Below are positions 17,945 to 25,245 of a stretch of 64,000 nucleotides of DNA, in pieces. The translations under genes were made by a program, and so were the position numbers. Position 1 is the stretch's first letter; each line of letters opens with the position of its first letter. The notes below the pieces were generated by a model. It was given only the letters and a program-made list of their open reading frames with translations. It ran no database searches and had not been told where the DNA came from. The DNA is from Calidihabitans tengchongensis (GTDB taxonomy: Bacteria > Sysuimicrobiota > Sysuimicrobiia > Sysuimicrobiales > Kaftiobacteriaceae): the NCBI GenBank assembly GCA_031459615.1, contig JAVKIE010000001.1:234890-298889 (forward strand), read 5' to 3'.

Positions 17945-18367
17945 GTGGGTCGTCGGCTGAGGCTTGAGGACGTGTCGTACGAGGCTACCCCCACCCGGAC
18001 CCGCGCGCGGGTGCAGCTCCGGAACTCGGGAGTCTCCCACGTCGGCCTGGCCACCGGCCCGGCCGAGGACGGCGCCTGGGCCCGGGTGGTCGCCCAGGCC
18101 ACGGTGAACGCCGTGCGCATGTATGCGGGATTCGCTGGGGCGGAGATGCGGATCGCCCTGGACTCGGTCCAGCTGCTGCCCTCTCCCTCCCCGCTCGTGG
18201 TGGTCACCCTGACCCTGGGAGCCGGCGGCCGCGAGCTCCTGCTGGCCGGATCGGCCCCGGCCGGCACGGATCCCCGGTGGGCCGTGGCCCGGGCGGTCCT
18301 GCAGGCCCTCAACAGGCAGATCGAGAAGATCGCTCCCCCCGACGCCACCGCGGCCGCCCTGAACTAG
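17945..18367 (+). CDS. Stand-alone paralogue of the CBS-GGDEF C-terminal domain
   Basis: A 140-residue soluble protein of unknown function. The GTG at 17945 follows GGGAGGAT at ideal spacing; a longer frame starting at TTG 17903 lacks such support. By eye it aligns over most of its length with the last ~125 residues of the protein at 2360-3646: ATGPAEDGAWARVVAQATVN against ATGQAAGPALGTAGLRLLVD, and GTDPRWAVARAVLQALN against TADPHEAVVRATMKAVN. Both copies are thus tied to GGDEF proteins, one by fusion and one by neighbourhood. The pattern recalls the regulatory domain of isopropylmalate synthase. Confidence 0.7.
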   Translation: MGRRLRLEDVSYEATPTRTRARVQLRNSGVSHVGLATGPAEDGAWARVVAQATVNAVRMYAGFAGAEMRIALDSVQLLPSPSPLVVVTLTLGAGGRELLLAGSAPAGTDPRWAVARAVLQALNRQIEKIAPPDATAAALN

Positions 18368-18405
18368 GAGGCCCCGCCGCAGCGGGCGCGTGGAGCCGGC
18401 CGGGG

Positions 18406-18945
18406 CTATCGCGGCCTCCGCCGGCTCCGGGCGCGGGTCCGCGCGCGCGCTGTCGGGACCGGGGCGGCCCGGGACCGGAACCTGTTCTGGGCGTCGTGGA
18501 CCGTCCGCTCGGCATCCGGGCGCCCCGACCAGCCCAGGACCTCCGTCGGCTTGCGCTCCAGCGTCTTGTACACCGTGAAGAAGTGCTCGATCTCGGCCAG
18601 GAAGTGAGGGGGCAGCTGAGCCAGCTCGACCACCTCGGCGAACCGCGGATCCCCCGCCGGGACGGCCAGGATCTTCTGGTCCCGCCCCTTCTCGTCCACC
18701 ATGTCCAGGACGCCCACCGGCCTGACGGGCACCAGGCAACCGGGGAAGGTGGGCTCGTAGGTGGCGATGAGCACGTCCAGGTGGTCGCCGTCCTCGGCCA
18801 GGGTGTCCACGATGAAGCCATAGTCGGCCGGGTAGTGGAGCGGCGAGTACAGGACCCGGTCCAGACGGATGCGGTTCCGCAGGGGATCGTACTCGTACTT
18901 GTTCCGGCTGCCTTTGGGGATCTCCACGAAGGCATCCACGATCAC
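18406..18945 (-). CDS. ppa: Inorganic pyrophosphatase, family I
   Basis: Hydrolyses pyrophosphate to drive biosynthesis. EIPKGSRNKYEYD, the signature DGDHLDVLI with its metal-binding aspartates, and VDEKGRDQKILAVP are diagnostic. The GTG at 18945 follows AGGTGAT. The product is 179 residues. The last ~25 residues form an arginine-rich tail (RARTRARSRRRPR) not usual in the family. It is the last gene of the RNase Y-selAB run and lies after tRNA-Sec. Confidence 0.93.
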   Translation of the reverse strand: MIVDAFVEIPKGSRNKYEYDPLRNRIRLDRVLYSPLHYPADYGFIVDTLAEDGDHLDVLIATYEPTFPGCLVPVRPVGVLDMVDEKGRDQKILAVPAGDPRFAEVVELAQLPPHFLAEIEHFFTVYKTLERKPTEVLGWSGRPDAERTVHDAQNRFRSRAAPVPTARARTRARSRRRPR

Positions 18946-19012
18946 GGGACATCACCTCGCGCGGCCGGAACGCGCCCGCCGCCGTGCGGCCTGAGAAATC
19001 AGGATGGCGCCG

Positions 19013-19106
19013 TGGCGGAGGGCCGTGGGAATCGAACCCACCGGAGGCCGACCGGCCTCCCGCCGGTTTTGAAGACCGGAAGGGCCACCAGACCCCGTTG
19101 CCCTCC
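19013..19106 (-). tRNA. selC: Selenocysteine tRNA, anticodon UCA
   Basis: A 94-base tRNA with an encoded CCA end. The anticodon stem-loop is CCGGT-CTTCAAA-ACCGG, so the anticodon is TCA and reads UGA. The acceptor begins GGAGGGC and ends GGCCCTCC. The T arm is GTGGG-TTCGATT-CCCAC. A long variable arm (GCGGGAGGCCGGTCGGCCTCC) is typical of tRNA-Sec. It lies 36 bp downstream of sfsA, in the same direction as selA and selB, so the specific selenocysteine machinery except selD is clustered here. Confidence 0.93.
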
Positions 19107-19141
19107 GCGTCATCCCATGGTATCCCCTCCCCCCTCCCCGG

Positions 19142-19888
19142 TCAACGCGCCGCCCGCACCCGGCCCAGCCGCACCGGGATGCGGCGGAGGACGGTCGCAC
19201 CGGCCGGAGACATCCGGCAGGTGAACGCGTAGAACCGCACGCCGGCCCGGGCCGCCGCCCGCGCCGCCCGCGCGAACTGCGGGTCGGCCTCCTCATAAGG
19301 GCGCAGGACCGAGGCGTCGTCCCTCTGGACGAACCACACCACGACCGCCCGCGCCCCCCGCCGGGCCATCCGGGCCAGGTCCAGCAGGTGGCGCGCCCCG
19401 CGCGCGGTGGGGGCATCGGGAAACAGCGCGACCCCGCCGGACACCAGGTTGCAGGATTTGGCCTCCACCACCACATGGCCGCGCGGGCCCTCGCCCACGA
19501 AGTCAAACCGGCTGTCCCCTCTCCGCACCTCGGCCCGCCACCGGTGGTAATGGCGAAGGTTCGGGAGGAGACCGGCCCGCAGCGCCGCCGCACAGAGGGC
19601 GTTGGGCAGCCGCGCGTCCATCCCCACCCATCGGCCGCGGTGGCGGACCAGCAGCAGCACGCCCCGCGTGCGCTTCTCCCCGCCTCCGCGCAGGTGCGCC
19701 AGCCCGGCCGCCCCGGGCCGGAGCAGCTCGGTCATCCGACCCGGGTTGGGCAGGTGCAGGTACAGACGCCGCCCGCCGGCGCGGGCCCAGACGGCAAAAC
19801 GGTTGGCCCGGCTGACCACGCGCACCCGGACCAGCGGCCGCGGGAACGGGACGACGACCCTCGCACGGCGTCCCGCGGAGCCCCTCAC
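19142..19888 (-). CDS. sfsA: SfsA family protein
   Basis: A 248-residue member of the SfsA family, first described as a sugar fermentation stimulator that binds DNA. The N-terminal OB-like part contains HLPNPGRMTELL. The C-terminal part has a restriction-nuclease-like core: RFDFVGEG, then VVVEAKSCNLV with the E-x-K pair. The GTG at 19888 follows selB by 10 bp. The role in this organism is unknown; it may only share the selB transcript. Confidence 0.88.
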   Translation of the reverse strand: MRGSAGRRARVVVPFPRPLVRVRVVSRANRFAVWARAGGRRLYLHLPNPGRMTELLRPGAAGLAHLRGGGEKRTRGVLLLVRHRGRWVGMDARLPNALCAAALRAGLLPNLRHYHRWRAEVRRGDSRFDFVGEGPRGHVVVEAKSCNLVSGGVALFPDAPTARGARHLLDLARMARRGARAVVVWFVQRDDASVLRPYEEADPQFARAARAAARAGVRFYAFTCRMSPAGATVLRRIPVRLGRVRAAR

Positions 19889-19898
19889 GGACGGTCCG

Positions 19899-21821
19899 TC
19901 AGGGGCGGCCGCCCGACGCCGGCGCGCGGTCCAGCAGGACCCGGGCGTCTCCCAGCCGCCGGGTGACGCGGATGGTGTCGAAGTACTCCAGGACGGCCAG
20001 CGCGTACTTCCGGCTGGTCTGCAGGCGGTCCCGCAGGGAGGCCACGGTCACGCTGCCCGACTTCGACACCTCGTCGGCCACGATGGCCCGGATCTCCTCC
20101 AGGGCCTGGCGGTGAAAGTGCATCCCCGGAGCCACCTCCACCACGACGCCCTCATCCCGCAGGGCCTGGAGCATCCGCTCGAACACAGAGCCGCCGCCGA
20201 CCTCCCGGGCCAGCTCGTCCCTGCCGGGCGGCGCAAACCGCTCCCGGAGCAGCGCCGCCTCGATGCGGCCGCGCACGGCTGCCTCCTCCGCCGACACGGC
20301 CGGCCTGAACTCTGCGCGCCGGACCAGTCCCCCGATCTCCTGGACCTGTTCCGACGTCGCCAGGTCCGCCAGAACGTGCGCATAGAGGCGGTCGTCCCCG
20401 GAGGGGAAGGCCACGGTCTTCAACTCGTCTTTGGGCATACCGGCGCGCCAGGGGTGCGCGCGGTGGAAGGCCTCCAGCGCCTGCAGGATCCTGTCGGATG
20501 TCGAGCGCACGGCCTCCCGGTGGAACAGCCGCCCCCGGATCATCAGCAGGCTTCCGGCGGCCTGCAGGGACGCCGTAGCCTCCTCCACCTGCGACCGGGA
20601 CGCCGTCAGGGCCCGGGCGAGGTCCTCCGGGGTCGTCCCGGCCGGCCCGCTCGCCGCCACGGCGGCTTCCACCTTCCCGTCCAGTCCCGCAGATGCCGCC
20701 TGTTCGATGGCCGCCACGCTGGCCGCTCCCCGCCGCCGGCGAGGCGGGTGGGCTCCCAGAATCTCCCCGCCTCCCAGGGTGGCCAGAGGGGAGTATCGCC
20801 GCAGCACGAAGGGGTCGCCGTCGGCCACCACCACCGGGGACTCCAGCTGGATCTGGGCGACTGCCTCCTGTCCGGGCTCCAGGTGCGGCCGGTCCAGCAG
20901 CCGCAGGCGGCCGATGGCCTCGTCGGCGCCCACGTACATCCGGATGCGGGCCATATGAGGCAGGGGAGACGCTGCGGGCAGCAGGCGCACCCGGGCGTCC
21001 ACCAGCGTGGTGGGACGGAACACGCCGACAGACGCCAGGACGTGGCCGCGCTCGACCTGGTCGGCCTCGACCCCCGACAGGTTGACGGCTACCCGCGACC
21101 CCGCCACCCCGGCGGGCACGGGCACCCCGTGGGACTGCACGCCCCGCACCCGCACCGGCAGGCCGGCGGGCAGCAGCTCCAGGACGTCTCCGGGGACGAT
21201 GCGGCCGCTCCACAGGGTGCCCGTCACCACGGTCCCGAACCCCGGCATGACGAACGCCCGGTCGATGGGCAGCCGCGCCGGCGCATCGGCAGGCCGCTCG
21301 GGCACCTCATCCAGCAGGACATCCAGGGTGCGGATCAGGTCGGCAATGCCCTGCCCGGTGCGGGAGGAGACGCTGACCACCGGCGCGCCCTCCAGGAACG
21401 TCCCGCGGACCAGGGCCCGGACATCGTCGGCGACCAGCTGCAGCCAGGCCGGGTCGGAGACCAGGTCCACCTTGGTCAGCACCACCACGCCGCGGCGCAC
21501 CGGCAGGAAGCGCAGGATGTCCAGGTGCTCCCGGGTCTGGGGCATCACGCCTTCGTCTGCGGCGACCACCAGCAGGACCACGTCGATGCCGGTGGCTCCG
21601 GCCACCATGGTCCGGATCAGCCGCTCGTGGCCGGGGACGTCCACGATGCCCACACGGCGCCCGCTGGGCAGGTCCAGGTGGGCGAACCCCAGGTCGATGG
21701 TCATCCCCCGCCGCTTCTCCTCTTCCAGGCGGTCGGGGTCGGTACCGGTGAGCGCCCGGACGAGGGCGCTCTTGCCGTGGTCGATGTGGCCGGCCGTGCC
21801 GGCCACGTACAGCCGGCGCAT
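19899..21821 (-). CDS. selB: Selenocysteine-specific elongation factor SelB
   Basis: Delivers Sec-tRNA to UGA codons next to a SECIS element. The 640-residue product begins with a translational GTPase domain: G1 GTAGHIDHGKSALVRALTG, the switch segment GMTIDLGFAHL, G3 DVPGHE and G4 TKVD. EF-Tu-like beta domains follow, then C-terminal winged helices that bind SECIS RNA (YALAVLEYFDTIRVTRRLGDAR near the end, given here as YALAVLEYFD...TRRLGD). The ATG at 21821 lies 8 bp after selA; GTG 21833 is an alternative. Confidence 0.94.
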   Translation of the reverse strand: MRRLYVAGTAGHIDHGKSALVRALTGTDPDRLEEEKRRGMTIDLGFAHLDLPSGRRVGIVDVPGHERLIRTMVAGATGIDVVLLVVAADEGVMPQTREHLDILRFLPVRRGVVVLTKVDLVSDPAWLQLVADDVRALVRGTFLEGAPVVSVSSRTGQGIADLIRTLDVLLDEVPERPADAPARLPIDRAFVMPGFGTVVTGTLWSGRIVPGDVLELLPAGLPVRVRGVQSHGVPVPAGVAGSRVAVNLSGVEADQVERGHVLASVGVFRPTTLVDARVRLLPAASPLPHMARIRMYVGADEAIGRLRLLDRPHLEPGQEAVAQIQLESPVVVADGDPFVLRRYSPLATLGGGEILGAHPPRRRRGAASVAAIEQAASAGLDGKVEAAVAASGPAGTTPEDLARALTASRSQVEEATASLQAAGSLLMIRGRLFHREAVRSTSDRILQALEAFHRAHPWRAGMPKDELKTVAFPSGDDRLYAHVLADLATSEQVQEIGGLVRRAEFRPAVSAEEAAVRGRIEAALLRERFAPPGRDELAREVGGGSVFERMLQALRDEGVVVEVAPGMHFHRQALEEIRAIVADEVSKSGSVTVASLRDRLQTSRKYALAVLEYFDTIRVTRRLGDARVLLDRAPASGGRP

Positions 21822-21829
21822 GGCCGGGA

Positions 21830-23230
21830 TCACCCTCCGGACGCGGTGCGGGCAGCGCGGGCGGCGGCCGCCAGGGCGTCCAGCACCACGTCGTCCTCGT
21901 CGGGCAGCAGCGTCCGCACGTCCAGCAGCACGGCGTCGGCTTCGATGCGGCCGTACACCGGCGGCTCGTGGTCCCGCAGGACCCGGTCCAGGGTGTCCGC
22001 CGGCAGGGGGCCGCGCACCACCAGAGCGTACGACGGCAGATCCGCACCGGGCAGCGCACCCCCGCCCACGGCGGAGGTGGAGGCCCGGACGTCGGCCCGC
22101 CATCCGGGGGGCAGGACCGCCGCCGCCGCCTTCCGCAGCCGCTCCGCCCGCGCGCGCAGCGCCTCCGGGGACTGCGCCAGCATCCGCAGCACCGGCACCT
22201 GCTCCCAGACGGTGGCGGGATCGCGGTAGAGCGCGAGGGTGGCGGCCAGCGCGGCGTAGTCCAGTTTGTCCATCCGCACGGCCCGGGCCAGGGGGTGGGA
22301 ACGGATCGCCTCCAGCCAGCGGGCGCGCCCCACGATCACCCCGGCCTGGGGCCCGCCCAGCAGCTTGTCGCCGCTGAAGGTGACCACATCGCACCCCGCA
22401 GCCACCGCCTCCTGGACGGTGGGCTCGGCGGGCAGGCCGCGCTCCCGCAGTTGTACCAGGCAGCCGCTGCCCAGGTCGTACATCACCGGTACCCCCACCC
22501 GCCGGCCCAGCGCCACCAGGTCGGAGGCGGGCACGTCGTGCACGAACCCCGTCAGGGCGAAGTTGCTGCGGTGGACCTTCAGCAACAGCGCCGTCTGGGG
22601 TGTCAGCGCCCGCTCGTAGTCCCGCAGGTAGGTCCGGTTGGTGGTTCCCACCTCCACCAGGACGGCGCCGCTCTGGGCCATCACGTCGGGCATGCGGAAC
22701 GATCCGCCGATTTCCACCAGCTCGCCCCGGGAGACGATGACGTGCCGGCCGGCAGCCAGCGCGGTCAGGGCCAGCAGGACCGCCGCCGCGTTGTTGTTGA
22801 CGGCCAGGGCGGCCTCGGCGCCGGTCAGGTCGCGCAGCAGGGGCTCCACGTGGTAATGCCGGCTGCCCCGGCCGCCGCTGTCGGGGTCGACCTCCAGGGT
22901 GCTGTAGCCGGACAGGACCTCCAGGACGGCGGCCCGCGCGGCCTCCGGCAGGGGCGCCCGGCCCAGGTTCGTGTGGAGGATCACCCCCGTGGCGTTCACG
23001 GCCCGCCTCAGGGTGAGGGCCGTCCGCCGCGCCGCCTGCGCCTGCACCTCGGCGGCCAGCGCGGGCAGGCTCATGTCCACCGGTTCCCCCCGCCGGGCGC
23101 GGGCGCGGATGTCTTCGACCACGTCCCGGGCGCAGGATACCACCACCGCCCGCGGAAGCCTCCCGCCGGCTGTCCGCTCCACCTCCTGGACCAGGCGTTC
23201 GACCGAGGGGATCTGGCGCAGGTCCGGCAT
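21830..23230 (-). CDS. selA: L-seryl-tRNA(Sec) selenium transferase
   Basis: PLP enzyme that converts Ser-tRNA-Sec to Sec-tRNA-Sec with selenophosphate. NATGVILHTNLGRAPL, SRGELVEIGGSFRMP and the PLP-lysine segment TFSGDKLLGGPQAG are strong SelA matches. The ATG at 23230 gives 466 residues, the family size. Together with selB and tRNA-Sec it shows the organism encodes selenoproteins. selD is not in this window, and I saw no in-frame TGA selenoprotein here. Confidence 0.95.
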   Translation of the reverse strand: MPDLRQIPSVERLVQEVERTAGGRLPRAVVVSCARDVVEDIRARARRGEPVDMSLPALAAEVQAQAARRTALTLRRAVNATGVILHTNLGRAPLPEAARAAVLEVLSGYSTLEVDPDSGGRGSRHYHVEPLLRDLTGAEAALAVNNNAAAVLLALTALAAGRHVIVSRGELVEIGGSFRMPDVMAQSGAVLVEVGTTNRTYLRDYERALTPQTALLLKVHRSNFALTGFVHDVPASDLVALGRRVGVPVMYDLGSGCLVQLRERGLPAEPTVQEAVAAGCDVVTFSGDKLLGGPQAGVIVGRARWLEAIRSHPLARAVRMDKLDYAALAATLALYRDPATVWEQVPVLRMLAQSPEALRARAERLRKAAAAVLPPGWRADVRASTSAVGGGALPGADLPSYALVVRGPLPADTLDRVLRDHEPPVYGRIEADAVLLDVRTLLPDEDDVVLDALAAAARAARTASGG

Positions 23231-23283
23231 CACGGTTCGCCCCCGAGAGCCCTGCCGGGCTGCCCGCTCCCTGACGGACCCAC

Positions 23284-23496
23284 CTACCGGATCAGCGCGC
23301 CCAGGGCTGCCCCGACCGCCAGGACGACGGCGGTGACGATCACCAGGCGGCGCACGTCGGACCGCACCCGGGCCATCAGCTCCTCGTCGGTGAGCGGGCT
23401 GGGTCCGGCGGGGCCGGCGGACCGCAGGCGCCTGCCGCAGTTCCGGCAGACGATCTTGCCGGGCGGGTTGTCCGTACCGCAGTGGGCACACTTCAC
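23284..23496 (-). CDS. Zinc-ribbon membrane protein
   Basis: A 70-residue protein with GTG start after GGAGGAAG. The N-terminus is a zinc ribbon with two CxxC knuckles (CAHCGTDNPPGKIVCRNC). The C-terminus is one membrane helix (RLVIVTAVVLAVGAALGAL). Such single-pass zinc ribbons are common and mostly uncharacterised. It lies 19 bp after the PHP gene and before selA, in the same operon. Confidence 0.7.
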   Translation of the reverse strand: MKCAHCGTDNPPGKIVCRNCGRRLRSAGPAGPSPLTDEELMARVRSDVRRLVIVTAVVLAVGAALGALIR

Positions 23497-23515
23497 GGAT
23501 CTTCCTCCTCCGACC

Positions 23516-24379
23516 TCAGGGGCCGGCTTCCTCCGCTTCCGCCGGCGGCGGGCCAGCCGGCAGCCGACCCCGGGCGCGCTCCCGCAGCCTCTCCACCGCC
23601 TCCCGGGGCACGTACTGGCTGCCGGGCGGGGTGCGGGTGGCCAGATCCCCTCCGTGAAAGTCCGTCCCTCCGGTGACCAGCAGCCCCAGCTCCGCCGCCA
23701 GGGCGAGGTAGTGCTCCACCATCGCGGGTGTGTGGTCGGGGTAGTACACCTCCAGCCCTTCCAGCCCCTCCCGCGCCAGGGTCCGGATGAGGTCGTCGCC
23801 CACGCCCCAGCCCGGGTGGGCGAGGACGGGGATGCCGCCGGCCCGGCGGACGACCCGGACCGCCTCCTGGGGGCTGACCGACACCCGCTCCACGTAGGCC
23901 GGACCGGACCGGCCGATGTACTTCTGGAACGCCTCCTCGGTGGTGGCCACCACGCCGGCTTCCACCAGCGCCCGCGCCACATGGGGGCGGCCGACGGCCC
24001 CGCCGGCGAGCGCCCGCACCCGGGCGAAGTCCAGCGGGATGCCCAGGGCGTGGAGCTTCTCCACCATGCGCTCCGCCCGCCGCTCCCGGCCGTCGCGGAG
24101 GCGGCGGAGGAACTCCTGGAACCACGCCTCGTGGTGGTGCACAAAGTACCCCAGGACGTGGACGTCGCCGGCGTCGGTGTCGGTGTTGATCTCCACCGCC
24201 GGAATGACCTCCACCCCCAGACGGGCACCGGCCGCGCGGGCGGGATCCACGCCATCGGTGGTGTCGTGGTCGGCCACCGCCAGCACCTCGACCCCGTGCT
24301 GCCGGGCCAGGGCCACCAGGTCGGCGGGAGGGAGCAGTCCGTCGGAGGCGGTGGTGTGGGTGTGCAGGTCAATCCGCAT
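23516..24379 (-). CDS. PHP-domain phosphoesterase
   Basis: A 287-residue metal-dependent phosphoesterase of the PHP/TrpH type. Metal ligands are seen in DLHTHTTASDG, AVADHDTTDG, PAVEIN, LAHPG and GTDFHGG. Known members act on 3',5'-nucleotide bisphosphates or as RNA 5'-to-3' exonucleases (RNase AM), so a nucleotide or RNA-end substrate is the best guess. The ATG at 24379 overlaps the YmdB-like gene by 11 bp. The RNase Y-YmdB-PHP neighbourhood fits an RNA-turnover role. Confidence 0.85.
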   Translation of the reverse strand: MRIDLHTHTTASDGLLPPADLVALARQHGVEVLAVADHDTTDGVDPARAAGARLGVEVIPAVEINTDTDAGDVHVLGYFVHHHEAWFQEFLRRLRDGRERRAERMVEKLHALGIPLDFARVRALAGGAVGRPHVARALVEAGVVATTEEAFQKYIGRSGPAYVERVSVSPQEAVRVVRRAGGIPVLAHPGWGVGDDLIRTLAREGLEGLEVYYPDHTPAMVEHYLALAAELGLLVTGGTDFHGGDLATRTPPGSQYVPREAVERLRERARGRLPAGPPPAEAEEAGP

Positions 24380-25163
24380 CGCCGGACTCCACCTCGGCCA
24401 CCCGGAGGATCTGCCGCGCCCGCCCCGTGGCCTCGTCCACCTCCACCGCCACCGCGTTGAGCTGGGCGGGGCCTCCGGCCACCTCGAAGCGCACCGGCAG
24501 CTGGGTGAGGAATCGTTCCAGGATCCGCGACCGGTCCATGCCGATGATGCCATCCCGAGGTCCGGTCATGCCCACGTCGGTGATGTAGGCCGTGCCTCCC
24601 GGCAGGATCCTCTCGTCGGCGGTCTGGACGTGGGTGTGGGTCCCCAGGACGGCGCTGACCTGCCCGTCCAGGTACCAGGCCAGGGCCTGTTTTTCGCTGG
24701 TGGCCTCGGCGTGGAAGTCCACCACGATGACGGGGGTGCGCTCCCGCAGGCGGTCCACCTCGGCCCGGGCGACGCGGAAGGGGTCGTCCAGCTCGCCCAT
24801 GAACACCCGGCCCATCAGGTTGACCACCCCCACCGCCCGCCCCGCGCGCGTCCCGACCAGCGCGCTTCCCCGCCCGGGCACTCCCGGAGGGTAGTTGGCG
24901 GGGCGCAGGATGCGGGGGTCGCTGTCCAGCAGCTCGTAGGCCTCCCGGATCTGCCAGGTGTGATTGCCGCCGGTGATGACGTCCACGCCGGCGGCGAACA
25001 GCTCGTCGGCCACCGCGGCGTTGATCCCGCTGCCGCCCGCGGCATTCTCGCCGTTGGCGATGACCAGGTCCGCGCCGTGCTGGCGGCGCAGCGCGGGCAG
25101 CCGGGCCGCCAGAATCCGCCGCCCCGGGCGGCCGTGGACGTCTCCCACGAAGAGGATGCGCAT
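24369..25163 (-). CDS. YmdB-like metallophosphoesterase
   Basis: A 264-residue calcineurin-like phosphoesterase of the YmdB (TIGR00282) type, a 2',3'-cyclic-nucleotide phosphodiesterase in Bacillus. Metal-site motifs are FVGDVHGRPGR, ANGENAAGGSGI, GGNHTW, VDFHAEATSEK and GTHTHVQTADE. The gene follows rny, the same order as in Bacillus and Clostridium, where YmdB influences biofilm and motility gene expression. The ATG at 25163 starts the conserved MRILFVGD. Confidence 0.92.
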   Translation of the reverse strand: MRILFVGDVHGRPGRRILAARLPALRRQHGADLVIANGENAAGGSGINAAVADELFAAGVDVITGGNHTWQIREAYELLDSDPRILRPANYPPGVPGRGSALVGTRAGRAVGVVNLMGRVFMGELDDPFRVARAEVDRLRERTPVIVVDFHAEATSEKQALAWYLDGQVSAVLGTHTHVQTADERILPGGTAYITDVGMTGPRDGIIGMDRSRILERFLTQLPVRFEVAGGPAQLNAVAVEVDEATGRARQILRVAEVESGDAD

Positions 25164-25182
25164 CGCGCGAGACGTCAGGGAC

Positions 25183-25211
25183 GGGGGATCAGGCGCATGC
25201 GCCTGACCCCC
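25183..25211 (-). terminator. Strong palindromic hairpin between rny and the YmdB-like gene
   Basis: The 18-bp perfect palindrome TCAGGCGCATGCGCCTGA is extended by GGGGG and CCCCC, one bulged A apart. It lies 34 bp past the rny stop and has no T tract. It may attenuate readthrough or stabilise the rny message. Confidence 0.45.
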
Positions 25212-25245
25212 CATCCCCGATCCCCGATCCCGGCGCCGGACCCCA

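Noticed and set aside
17881..17950. Sigma-70 promoter before the 140-residue paralogue
   Set aside because: TTGCGA and TTGCTC are possible -35 boxes, but no acceptable -10 lies 16-18 bp downstream.
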